A stretch of 64,000 bases of DNA from JBBQZO01 sp038207625. GTDB taxonomy: Bacteria > Pseudomonadota > Gammaproteobacteria > Burkholderiales > Burkholderiaceae_D. Both the position numbers and the translations under genes were made by a program. The stretch lies in the NCBI GenBank assembly GCA_038207625.1, contig JBBQZO010000001.1, positions 62,001 through 126,000 of the forward strand, in the 5' to 3' direction. Position 1 is the first letter of the stretch; every line of letters begins with the position of its first letter. Shown here piece after piece: positions 17,274 through 25,059 of the stretch. The notes under the pieces are model-generated. The model saw only the letters and a program-made list of their open reading frames with translations. It did not search any database and was not told the origin of the DNA.

Positions 17274-18524
17274 TTATTTGATGCGGTTGACGTCGGCGCC
17301 GACGTTGGACAGCTTCACTTCCATGCGGTCGTAGCCACGGTCGAGGTGATAGATGCGCTCGATGATGGTTTCGCCCTGCGCGGCCATGGCGGCGATCACC
17401 AAGGAAGCCGAAGCGCGCAGGTCGGTGGCCATCACGGGCGCGCCGACCAGGTGGTCGACACCCTTGATGAAGGCGGTGTTGCCTTCGATGTGGATCGATG
17501 CGCCGAGACGGTTCATTTCCTGCACGTGCATGAAACGGTTTTCGAAAATCGTTTCGGTGACGCGGCTGGTGCCGCCGGCGATCGTGTTGACGGCCATGAA
17601 CTGGGCCTGCATGTCGGTCGGGAAGCCCGGGTATTCGGTGGTGCGAAAGTCGACCGGCTTCGGGCGGCCCGACATCTGGGCGCGGATCCAGTCCGGTCCG
17701 GACGTCATGATCAGGCCCACTTCGCGCAGCTTGTCGAGCGCCGCATCCAAAATATCGCTGCGGGTGTTTTTGAGCATGATGTCACCGCCCGTGGCCGCGA
17801 CGGCGCACAGGAAAGTGGCCGTCTCGATACGGTCGGCAATCACCGCGTGCGAAGCGCCGTGCAAGGACGGCACGCCCTGAATTACCAGGCGGTCGGTGCC
17901 GATGCCGTCGATCTTGGCGCCCATCGCCACCAGCAGATTGGCCAGGTCGGTCACTTCCGGTTCGCGCGCGGCGTTTTCCAGCACCGTTTCGCCGTCGGCC
18001 AGCGTGGCGGCCATCAGCAGGTTTTCGGTGCCGGTGACGGTGATCATGTCGGTGACGATGCGGGTGCCCTTGAGCCGCTTGGCGCGCGCGTGGATGTAAC
18101 CGGCTTCGATGGTGATCTCGGCGCCCAGCGCTTCCAGACCCTTGATGTGCTGGTCAACCGGACGCGAGCCGATCGCGCAGCCGCCCGGCAGCGACACCTT
18201 GGCTTCACCGAAGCGCGCCAGCAACGGCCCCAGCACCAGGATCGAGGCGCGCATGGTTTTCACCATCTCGTAGGGTGCCTCTAACTTGTCGATGGCGCTG
18301 CCGTTGAGCGTGACGCGGTCGTCGTCCTGGGTCACGCGCAGACCGGTCTGGCCGAGCAGCTTGAGCATGGTCTTCACGTCATGCAGATGCGGCACGTTCG
18401 ACAGGTGCAGGTCGTCCGCAGTGAGCAGGCCGGCGCACAGGATGGGCAGCGCCGCGTTCTTGGCGCCGGAGATGACGATGTCGCCCGACAGGCGCTTGCC
18501 GCCGATGATCTGAAGCTTGTCCAT
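17274..18524 (-). CDS. murA: UDP-N-acetylglucosamine 1-carboxyvinyltransferase
   Basis: A 416-residue cytosolic enzyme that transfers enolpyruvate from PEP to UDP-GlcNAc, the first committed step of peptidoglycan synthesis and the fosfomycin target. The catalytic Cys116 is in SLPGGCAIGSRPVD, and Lys22 in SGAKNAALP is present, so the enzyme is predicted to be fosfomycin-sensitive at the target level. Length is normal. It directly follows ibaG, as in the enterobacterial mla-ibaG-murA cluster. Confidence 0.97.
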   Translation of the reverse strand: MDKLQIIGGKRLSGDIVISGAKNAALPILCAGLLTADDLHLSNVPHLHDVKTMLKLLGQTGLRVTQDDDRVTLNGSAIDKLEAPYEMVKTMRASILVLGPLLARFGEAKVSLPGGCAIGSRPVDQHIKGLEALGAEITIEAGYIHARAKRLKGTRIVTDMITVTGTENLLMAATLADGETVLENAAREPEVTDLANLLVAMGAKIDGIGTDRLVIQGVPSLHGASHAVIADRIETATFLCAVAATGGDIMLKNTRSDILDAALDKLREVGLIMTSGPDWIRAQMSGRPKPVDFRTTEYPGFPTDMQAQFMAVNTIAGGTSRVTETIFENRFMHVQEMNRLGASIHIEGNTAFIKGVDHLVGAPVMATDLRASASLVIAAMAAQGETIIERIYHLDRGYDRMEVKLSNVGADVNRIK

Positions 18525-18527
18525 GTC

Positions 18528-18764
18528 TTATCCTTGGTATTCTTCAGGCGTGAGGGTCTTCATCGACAGCGCGTGGATCTCTTCGCGCATGCGGTCGCCC
18601 AGCGCGGCGTAGACCAGCTGGTGACGCTGGATCAGGCGCTTGCCGGCAAACGCCGACGAGACGATCAGGGCGGAAAAGTGCTGGCCGTCGCCTTCGACTT
18701 CAAGGTGGGTGCATGCGAGTCCGGCGCTAAGGTAGCCGTGGATCAGTTCGGGTGTGGTAGCCAT
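18528..18764 (-). CDS. ibaG: BolA-family protein IbaG
   Basis: A 78-residue BolA-like protein of the IbaG/YrbA subgroup, expected to bind iron-sulfur clusters together with a monothiol glutaredoxin; a grxD gene lies at 42564 in this window. The KH-like fold is seen in HLEVEGDGQHFSALIVSSAF, and the FAGKRLIQRHQLVYAALGDRM helix carries the conserved histidine. The ATG at 18764 gives the family-sized product. It is between the ABC-2 permease and murA. Confidence 0.9.
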   Translation of the reverse strand: MATTPELIHGYLSAGLACTHLEVEGDGQHFSALIVSSAFAGKRLIQRHQLVYAALGDRMREEIHALSMKTLTPEEYQG

Positions 18765-18778
18765 GATAATTCCTAAGT

Positions 18779-19546
18779 TTAGTGGCGCAGCTTGTAGCCG
18801 CGCGAAAGCATATTGATGGCCACGCCCGCGAGCACGGCGAAAAAGCCCGCCACAATGCCCAGGCTGATCATCGGGTCCACGTCGGAGACGCCGAAGAAGC
18901 CATAGCGAAAGCCATCGATCATATAAAAGAATGGGTTGAAACGGGACAGCATCTGCCAGAACGGCGGCAGCGAATGAATCGAATAAAACACGCCAGACAG
19001 AAAAGTGGCCGGCATGATGACAAACGTTTGCGAGGCGGCCAACTGGTCGAATTTCTCGGCCCAGATGCCGGTGATCAGACCGAGCGTGCCGAGGATGGCC
19101 GCGCCCAGCAACGCGAACAGCGCGATCCACAGCGGCGCCACGAACGACAGGTCGGCGAACCATGCGGTGGTGATGAACACGCCGGCGCCAACCACCAGGC
19201 CGCGCACCACCGAGGCGAGCACGTAGGCCGAAAAAATCTCCCAGTGCGACAGGGGCGCGAGCAGGATGAACACCAGATTGCCACTGATCTTGGACTGGAT
19301 CAGCGAGGACGAGCAATTGGCGAACGCGTTTTGCAGTACGCTCATCATCACCAGACCGGGCACCAGGAAGGACGTGAAGCGCACGCCCGGATAGACCTGG
19401 GTCTGGTTTTGCATCGCGTGCCCGAAGATCATCAGGTACAAGATGGCGGTCAGGATGGGCGCCGTGACGGTCTGGGTGGCGACCTTCCAGAAGCGCAGCG
19501 TCTCCTTGTAGAACAGCGTTTTGAAGCCTTTGGAGACGATGCTCAT
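18779..19546 (-). CDS. ABC-2 type transporter permease
   Basis: A 255-residue inner-membrane permease with about six hydrophobic segments and the ABC-2 signature region GTLGLITGIWAEKFDQLA followed by PATFLSGVFYSIHSLPPFWQ. It pairs with the ATPase immediately upstream (4-base ATGA overlap), which also sets the start. The pair resembles YadH/YadG of E. coli, whose substrate is not firmly known. Its place between mlaB and ibaG suggests an envelope-related substrate. Confidence 0.9.
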   Translation of the reverse strand: MSIVSKGFKTLFYKETLRFWKVATQTVTAPILTAILYLMIFGHAMQNQTQVYPGVRFTSFLVPGLVMMSVLQNAFANCSSSLIQSKISGNLVFILLAPLSHWEIFSAYVLASVVRGLVVGAGVFITTAWFADLSFVAPLWIALFALLGAAILGTLGLITGIWAEKFDQLAASQTFVIMPATFLSGVFYSIHSLPPFWQMLSRFNPFFYMIDGFRYGFFGVSDVDPMISLGIVAGFFAVLAGVAINMLSRGYKLRH

Positions 19547-20457
19547 ACTGTGTGTCCGTTCATGATCTGGAGGAAGATGTCTTCCAGGTCCGCTTGCTGC
19601 AATTGCATGTCGCCCACCACCACGCCGGCGGTGCGCAGGCAGGCCAGGATCGGTTCGATTTCGCTGTATTCGGTCACGCGCAGGCTGACCTGATTCGGGT
19701 TGGCCGCGTCCTGCTGATGCAGCACCAGATGCTGCAGCTGCACCGGCAACACGCCGCTGGCCAGTTGCAAATTCAGTTGCGAGCCCGAGATGCGCTTGAT
19801 CAGCGCGCTCATCGTGTCGAGCGCGACGACGCGCCCGGCCTTGAGCATCGCCACGCGCTGGCACATCGCCTGCGCCTCTTCCAGATAGTGGGTGGTCAAG
19901 ACCACCGTGTGGCCTTCGCGGTTCAGGCGCGCGATGAATTTCCACAGCGTCTGGCGCAGCTCCACATCGACACCGGCGGTCGGCTCGTCGAGCACGATCA
20001 CGGGCGGCTTGTGCACCAGTGCCTGGGCCACCAGCACGCGCCGCTTCATGCCGCCCGACAGCGCGCGCATGTTGACGTCGGCCTTGTCGGTCAGGTCGAG
20101 GTTGTCCATCACTTCGTCGATCCACTTGTCGTTGTTAGACAAGCCGAAATAGCCCGACTGCAGGCGCAGCGTTTCGCGCACCGTGAAGAAGGGATCGAAC
20201 ACCAGTTCCTGCGGCACCACGCCAAGCATCGAGCGCGCGGCCCGATAGTCCTTGATGACATCGTGGCCGTGGATGGTGACGTTGCCCGCGTCGGGCCGGA
20301 TCAAGCCGGCGATGGTGGAGATCAAGGTGGTCTTGCCGGCGCCGTTAGGCCCCAACAGGCCAAAGAACTCGCCCTGTTCGATCGTCAAGGAGACGCCGCC
20401 CAAGGCCTTCAGGCTCTTGTAGCTTTTCTCGACGTTATTAATCTGGATCGCTGTCAT
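19543..20457 (-). CDS. ABC transporter ATP-binding protein (YadG type)
   Basis: A 304-residue ATPase that would energise the adjacent ABC-2 permease. Walker A is LLGPNGAGKTTLIS, the signature is LSGGMKRRVLVAQAL, Walker B VIVLDEPTAGVD is followed by the switch histidine in VLTTHYLEEAQ. The C-terminal domain of roughly 80 residues is typical of drug/polysaccharide exporter ATPases. The ATG at 20457 gives the standard MTAIQINNVEKSY beginning. A gap of about 200 bases separates it from mlaB. Confidence 0.92.
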   Translation of the reverse strand: MTAIQINNVEKSYKSLKALGGVSLTIEQGEFFGLLGPNGAGKTTLISTIAGLIRPDAGNVTIHGHDVIKDYRAARSMLGVVPQELVFDPFFTVRETLRLQSGYFGLSNNDKWIDEVMDNLDLTDKADVNMRALSGGMKRRVLVAQALVHKPPVIVLDEPTAGVDVELRQTLWKFIARLNREGHTVVLTTHYLEEAQAMCQRVAMLKAGRVVALDTMSALIKRISGSQLNLQLASGVLPVQLQHLVLHQQDAANPNQVSLRVTEYSEIEPILACLRTAGVVVGDMQLQQADLEDIFLQIMNGHTV

Positions 20458-20653
20458 GCTCGCTTGTGTATTCTTGCGCAAATGTATATACAAATATGCC
20501 GACACTTGGCAGGTAGAAGTGCTCTGTTTCGCTGCGCTTGCCGGCCGTAATGGGGCAAGCGAAACCGTCAATTATAGGGGAAATTTGCGAGGCGAGAGTT
20601 GCCGCAACAATACTGCGGCTGCGACCAAGCGGGCCGGGTGGCCCAGCCTGGCA

Positions 20654-20980
20654 TCAATGGTGGTGCAGGTCGGTGTCGACGGGGGTGTCGGCGCCGGGCA
20701 GGGCGGGGTCGATCAGCAGCGTATCGACACCGTATAAATGGACCAGGCTGTTTAAATTGGCCGGCAAATTGGCGAACGTCAGTGTTGTTCCGGCGGCGTG
20801 CGCACTGCGCTGCCAGGCCAGCAACACTGCCACGGCGGCCGAGTCGACCACGGTCAGGTTGCTCAGGTCGAGCACGGACTGGCCGGCGCCGATCAGCGCA
20901 TTGCCCTGGGCCAGCGCGGCGCGCGCATTGGCCACGGTCAGGGAGGTGAGCGACTGCAGGGGGTTCGGTGCGTCTGGCAT
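20654..20980 (-). CDS. mlaB: STAS-domain protein MlaB
   Basis: A 108-residue cytoplasmic STAS protein, the small subunit that stabilises and regulates the MlaF ATPase in the MlaFEDB phospholipid transporter. The STAS core VLDLSNLTVVDSAAVAVLLAWQRSA has the usual Asp-Ser pair. The start at 20980 (MPDAPN) lies 16 bases after the mlaC stop; the in-frame ATG at 21028 would overlap mlaC. The C-terminus ends in a His-rich DTDLHHH. Confidence 0.85.
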   Translation of the reverse strand: MPDAPNPLQSLTSLTVANARAALAQGNALIGAGQSVLDLSNLTVVDSAAVAVLLAWQRSAHAAGTTLTFANLPANLNSLVHLYGVDTLLIDPALPGADTPVDTDLHHH

Positions 20981-20996
20981 GGTGCGTCGGATCCGC

Positions 20997-21638
20997 TTAT
21001 TTGGCTGCTTTGATCGGCTTGCTGGCAAGCTTCTTGTTCTTCTCGGACAACGCCTTGATCAGGCCGTCGATACCGGACTTGCCGATTTCGGCCGAGAAGT
21101 TCCCCTTGTAGGTTTCCACCAGCCACGCGCCGAGCACGTTGATGTCATAGATCTTCCAGCCGGACGGGGTCTTTTCCATGCGGTAGTTCAGCTGAATCGG
21201 CTCGCCGCGCGTGACCAGCACCTGGGAGCGCACTTCGACTTCGGAATCGGCCACCGGATCGCCACGCAAGGGCTTGAATTCGACGGTTTCGTTCTTGATC
21301 TGCGACAGCGCGCCGGAATAGGTAAACACCAGCAGCGTGCGGAACTCGTTGGACAGCTGTTTTTGCTGCTCAGGGGTGGCTTCGCGCCAGAAACGCCCGG
21401 CCGCCAGCGACGTCATGCGCTGGAAATTGACGTACGGCAGAATCTTCACTTCGACCAGATCCATCACGCGTTTCTGGTTACCGGCCTGGATATCCTTGTC
21501 GGCCTTGGCCGTGTCGATCACATCCTGGCTGATGCGCTTGACCAGCACATCGGGCGCTTCGGCGGCGGCCGGGGCGGCACTGGCCGCAGCGGCAAAGGCG
21601 ATGGTCGCCAGGGCAAACAGCTGTTTCAGTAATTTCAT
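20997..21638 (-). CDS. mlaC: Periplasmic phospholipid-binding protein MlaC
   Basis: A 213-residue periplasmic shuttle carrying phospholipids between outer-membrane MlaA and inner-membrane MlaFEDB. A cleavable signal peptide (LLKQLFALATIAFAAAASAAPA) precedes the Ttg2/Tol_Tol domain, in which ILPYVNFQRMTSLAAGRFWREATPEQ and YRMEKTPSGWKIYDINVLGAWLVETYK are conserved. The ATG at 21638 is chosen because it places the signal peptide first. Its tail is Lys-rich. Confidence 0.93.
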   Translation of the reverse strand: MKLLKQLFALATIAFAAAASAAPAAAEAPDVLVKRISQDVIDTAKADKDIQAGNQKRVMDLVEVKILPYVNFQRMTSLAAGRFWREATPEQQKQLSNEFRTLLVFTYSGALSQIKNETVEFKPLRGDPVADSEVEVRSQVLVTRGEPIQLNYRMEKTPSGWKIYDINVLGAWLVETYKGNFSAEIGKSGIDGLIKALSEKNKKLASKPIKAAK

Positions 21639-21664
21639 AGTGTTCTTTATCGGTAGTGTTGGCA

Positions 21665-22540
21665 TTACTTCTCGGACTGCACAGCGCGCGCCTTGGCGCT
21701 GACAGCTTCCGGGGTTAACTCTTGGGCAGGCGTTTCGGATGACATGGCCAGCTTGCTTTCGCTGGCGGGCGGCGTCATCTCGGCCGCGTCGCTGCCCTTG
21801 CCCGCTTTCGGCTCGGCCGGCTTGTCGCCCTTGCGCGGGCCATCGCCGTCGTCGATGCGGCTTTCGCGCCGCTGCAGGAAACTGTCGCGCACGAATTCGT
21901 AGCGGTCCAGCGCCGCCTCTTCCATCAGGTTCGACGCGTCCAGCAAAGCGGCACGCTGGTCGATGATGCGCACGCCGCTGCCGACATTGCGCCAGCGCAC
22001 AGGACGCTTGTAGGCCCACGGATCGCCCGTCCAGTCCAGCGGCAAGGCGACGGTGTCGCGCACCGTCGAGGCGCCCAGCAAGGGCAGCATCAGGTACGGC
22101 CCGGAGTTCACGCCCCAGGAGCCGAGCGTCTGGCCGAAGTCTTCATTGTGCTTTTGCAAGCCGGCCGCCGAAGCGACGTCGATCAGGCCACCCAGGCCGA
22201 AGGTCGAGTTCATCGCCACGCGGGTGACATCGGACATGCCTTTTGCACCTTTGCCCTGCAACAGGTTGTTGGCCGCGCTCCACACGTCGGCCAGGTTGCC
22301 GAAGAAATTGGCCACGCCCGACTGCACAAACGTCGGCAGCACCGTCTGATACGCGGTGGCGACCGGTTTCAGCGCCGCCTGGTCGATCGCGTCGTTGAAG
22401 CTGAACATGGCGCGATTGAATTTCTCGTACGGATCCTTCTGATTGGGACCGGTGGCGCACGCCGACAGCGCAGCGGCCACAGCCAGCATCACGGCAAGGC
22501 GCACGCCGCGAGCGGCCCGGGAATAGTCAGGTGTGCTCAT
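21665..22540 (-). CDS. mlaA: Outer membrane lipoprotein MlaA (VacJ)
   Basis: A 291-residue lipoprotein that removes mislocalised phospholipid from the outer leaflet and hands it to MlaC. The signal peptide ends at the lipobox LSAC. The VacJ core includes NQKDPYEKFNRAMFSFNDAIDQ, FFGNLADVWSAANNLLQGK and FGQTLGSWGVNSGPYLMLP. A C-terminal Pro/Lys/Ala-rich extension of about 60 residues follows the domain. In E. coli mlaA is unlinked; here it sits between mlaD (4-base overlap) and mlaC. Confidence 0.93.
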   Translation of the reverse strand: MSTPDYSRAARGVRLAVMLAVAAALSACATGPNQKDPYEKFNRAMFSFNDAIDQAALKPVATAYQTVLPTFVQSGVANFFGNLADVWSAANNLLQGKGAKGMSDVTRVAMNSTFGLGGLIDVASAAGLQKHNEDFGQTLGSWGVNSGPYLMLPLLGASTVRDTVALPLDWTGDPWAYKRPVRWRNVGSGVRIIDQRAALLDASNLMEEAALDRYEFVRDSFLQRRESRIDDGDGPRKGDKPAEPKAGKGSDAAEMTPPASESKLAMSSETPAQELTPEAVSAKARAVQSEK

Positions 22541-23010
22541 TTGCTGCCATCCTTTCCTTCGGCCGCTTTGCTGTAGATGAACTGATTGATCAGGTCTTCC
22601 AGCACTGTTGCCGATTGCGTGCGCGCGATCTTGTCGCCCGCCTTCAGGTTGTCGGTCGCACCGCCCGCCTCGATGCCGATGTACTGCTCGCCCAGCAGAC
22701 CCGAGGTGAGGATCTTGACGGAGCTGTCTTTAGGAAATTTGAAGCCTGACTGCAGATTCAAGGTTACCAGTGCCTGATAGCTTTTGTCATCAAACTTGAT
22801 CTCGCCGACCCGTCCAACAACAACACCGGCGCTTTTGACAGGGGCCTGCGGCTTGAGTCCGCCAACGTTGTCAAATTTGCCCGTCACCGCGTAAGTCTGA
22901 CTGAAAGAGAGCGAGCTCATATTGCCCGCCTTCAAAGCGAGGAACATGAGCGAGAGGACCCCGAGCAATACGAACAGGCCGACCCAGACATCCAAAGTTT
23001 TACGTTGCAT
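22537..23010 (-). CDS. mlaD: Phospholipid transporter MCE protein MlaD
   Basis: A 157-residue membrane-anchored protein with one N-terminal helix (VWVGLFVLLGVLSLMFLALK) and a single MCE domain (YAVTGKFDNVGGLKPQAPVKSAGVVVGRV). MlaD hexamers form the periplasmic ring of MlaFEDB. The LLGEQYIGIEAG segment is conserved. AGGA lies just upstream of the ATG. The stop overlaps mlaA. Confidence 0.94.
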   Translation of the reverse strand: MQRKTLDVWVGLFVLLGVLSLMFLALKAGNMSSLSFSQTYAVTGKFDNVGGLKPQAPVKSAGVVVGRVGEIKFDDKSYQALVTLNLQSGFKFPKDSSVKILTSGLLGEQYIGIEAGGATDNLKAGDKIARTQSATVLEDLINQFIYSKAAEGKDGSK

Positions 23011-23030
23011 ACGTCTATCCTAACTTGTAT

Positions 23031-23048
23031 GGGCGGAGCACTCCGCCC
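23031..23048. other. Perfect intercistronic hairpin between mlaE and mlaD
   Basis: GGGCGGAG-CA-CTCCGCCC is a perfect 8-bp inverted repeat in the 46-base gap between mlaE and mlaD. It has no downstream T tract in the direction of transcription, so it is more likely an mRNA stability or processing element than a terminator; the genes on either side act in one complex. Confidence 0.6.
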
Positions 23049-23056
23049 GACTAAAA

Positions 23057-23839
23057 TTATTTGTTGAACATCAAAGCGGTGAGCATGAAGTCGAGCCACC
23101 AGACTGCCAGCGAGGCCATCACCACGGTGCGGGTGGTGGCACGCGAAACGTCCTCAGGGGTGGGCTGCGCCTGATACCCCTGATACAGCGAAATGAAGGT
23201 GACGGCGATGCCAAACACCAGGCTCTTGATGACGCCGTTGGCGATGTCTTTCCAGATGTCGACGCCATCTTGCATCTGCGACCAGAACGAGCCTTCGTCG
23301 ACACCGATCAGTTGCACCCCGACCAGATAGCCGCCCATCACGCCGACGGCGCTAAACACCGTGGCCAGCACCGGCATGGCGATCAGGCCGGCCAGGAAAC
23401 GCGGCGCCAGCACGCGCTGCACGGGATTGACTGCCATCATTTCCATGGCCGACAATTGCTCGCCCGCCTTCATCAGGCCGATTTCGGCCGTCAGCGAGGT
23501 GCCGGCGCGTCCGGCGAACAGCAGCGCCGTCACCACCGGGCCCAGTTCGCGCGTCAGCGACAGCGCCACCAGCAAACCGAGCGCCTGTTCCGAGCCGTAC
23601 TTATTGAGCGTGTAGTAACCCTGCAAACCGAGCACCATGCCCACGAACAAACCGGACACGGCAATGATGATCAGCGAATAATTGCCGATGAAGTGAATCT
23701 GCTCGACGATCAGGCGCGGGCGGCGCAACGCGCCCGGCGTCATGCGCAGCAGCGTGAAGAAAAAGCGCGTCGCAAAACCGATCCGCTCGGTCATTTCGCG
23801 CAGCGGGCGGCCGATGCCGGCCAGCAGAGCGGCGATCAT
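23057..23839 (-). CDS. mlaE: Phospholipid transporter permease MlaE
   Basis: A 260-residue inner-membrane permease of the MlaFEDB complex. Five or six hydrophobic helices are visible, with the conserved FVGMVLGLQGYYTL, LTRELGPVVTALLFAGRAGTS and AEIGLMKAGEQLSAMEMM segments that couple to the ATPase. The start at 23839 overlaps the mlaF stop by 4 bases and gives the family length. Confidence 0.95.
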   Translation of the reverse strand: MIAALLAGIGRPLREMTERIGFATRFFFTLLRMTPGALRRPRLIVEQIHFIGNYSLIIIAVSGLFVGMVLGLQGYYTLNKYGSEQALGLLVALSLTRELGPVVTALLFAGRAGTSLTAEIGLMKAGEQLSAMEMMAVNPVQRVLAPRFLAGLIAMPVLATVFSAVGVMGGYLVGVQLIGVDEGSFWSQMQDGVDIWKDIANGVIKSLVFGIAVTFISLYQGYQAQPTPEDVSRATTRTVVMASLAVWWLDFMLTALMFNK

Positions 23840-24651
23840 GCGCGCTCTCCCAGGCCAAGGTCGTCGGCCAGCGAGCGGCCCGGATAGTGGAAGGGCACGG
23901 GACCATCGCTTTCGGCGTTGACGAACTGTTTCACGTACGGGTCCTGGGAGGCCAGCATCTCGGCCGGCGTGCCCTGGGCGACGATTTTGCCGCCCGACAT
24001 GAAGTACACGTAATCGGCGATCAGGAAACACTCATGCACATCGTGCGACACCAGAATCGAGGTCGAGCCGAGCGCGTCGTTGAGCTTGCGGATCAGGTTG
24101 GCGGTAACGCCCATCGAGATCGGATCGAGGCCGGCGAACGGCTCGTCATACATGATCAGTTGCGGGTCGAGCGCGATGGCGCGCGCCACCGCGACACGGC
24201 GCGCCATGCCGCCGGAAATTTCGGCCGGCTTCAGTTGCGCGGCGTTGCGCAGCCCCACCGCGTGCAGCTTCATCAGCACCAGGTCGCGCAGCAACTCTTC
24301 CGGCATGTCGGTGTGTTCGCGCAGCGGGAAGGCGACGTTTTCGAACACCGTCAGGTCGGTAAACAGCGCGCCGAACTGGAACAGCATGCCCATCTTGCGG
24401 CGCAACTGGTACAGCGCGTCGATGTCGAGCTCGTGGACAAGCTGGCCGTCGACGGTGACGCCCCCTTGCTGCGGCGCGATCTGGCCGCCGATCAGGCGCA
24501 ACACCGTCGTCTTGCCGCAGCCCGAGCCGCCCATGACGGCCACAACTTTTCCACGTGGGAAGTCCATCTGGAGGTTCGACAGGATCGAACGCTCTCCATA
24601 GGCAAAGTGTAAATCGCGGATTTCGACTAGATTGGACACGACGACGCTCAT
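23836..24651 (-). CDS. mlaF: Phospholipid transporter ATPase MlaF
   Basis: A 271-residue ATPase driving phospholipid transport between membranes. Walker A GGSGCGKTTVLR, signature ISGGMARRVAVARAIA and Walker B LIMYDEPFAGLDP are intact. It opens the long minus-strand block that continues through murA, his and tat. A TACAAT hexamer (24667-24672, minus strand) 16 bases before the start is a possible -10, but I see no matching -35. Confidence 0.95.
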   Translation of the reverse strand: MSVVVSNLVEIRDLHFAYGERSILSNLQMDFPRGKVVAVMGGSGCGKTTVLRLIGGQIAPQQGGVTVDGQLVHELDIDALYQLRRKMGMLFQFGALFTDLTVFENVAFPLREHTDMPEELLRDLVLMKLHAVGLRNAAQLKPAEISGGMARRVAVARAIALDPQLIMYDEPFAGLDPISMGVTANLIRKLNDALGSTSILVSHDVHECFLIADYVYFMSGGKIVAQGTPAEMLASQDPYVKQFVNAESDGPVPFHYPGRSLADDLGLGERA

Positions 24652-25059
24652 TTTTTTGAATGGCGTATTGTAGTGCAGAAACGCCGAACTCTGCTGAGGC
24701 CGGCCCGTTTTGAACCGTGCGCACGGGGTCAGAATACAACACTAATGAACGTCGGGTCAGATATTTATACCCGTAAGTGCTTGTTTTTGTTGAGAACTCA
24801 CGCACAACCCGCCCTCAGATGCAAATGTAAAAATATAAATGTTTCACATTCACAGGAGTGGCATCTGCACCCTGGCGCATGACGCAGCGCGCTTCGAATT
24901 GGCCTGGCTCACCGATCGCTGCGGCCATCTCAGTGGCGCCAACGACTGCGCGCCAGCGCCGACATCCGAGCCGAGGTCGACGAGCGCACCGCATTGCGCG
25001 GCCGCGCGGCGCGCGCACGCCGTGCAGGCAAGCGCACGGCGCGATCGCTGGCACGGCAA
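24652..25059. other. Intergenic region between mlaF and gltD, no gene recognised
   Basis: These 408 bases have two parts. From 24720 to 24860 the sequence is AT-rich for this genome and contains two GGGTCAG strings (24727-24733 and 24754-24760) resembling the core of the repeats near the transposase at 31.4-32.5 kb, but without the full unit. From 24870 to 25059 it is very GC-rich, with an 8-bp hairpin (25018-25041, no T tract) downstream of gltD. Short open frames exist on both strands, none resembling a known protein. Confidence 0.5.
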
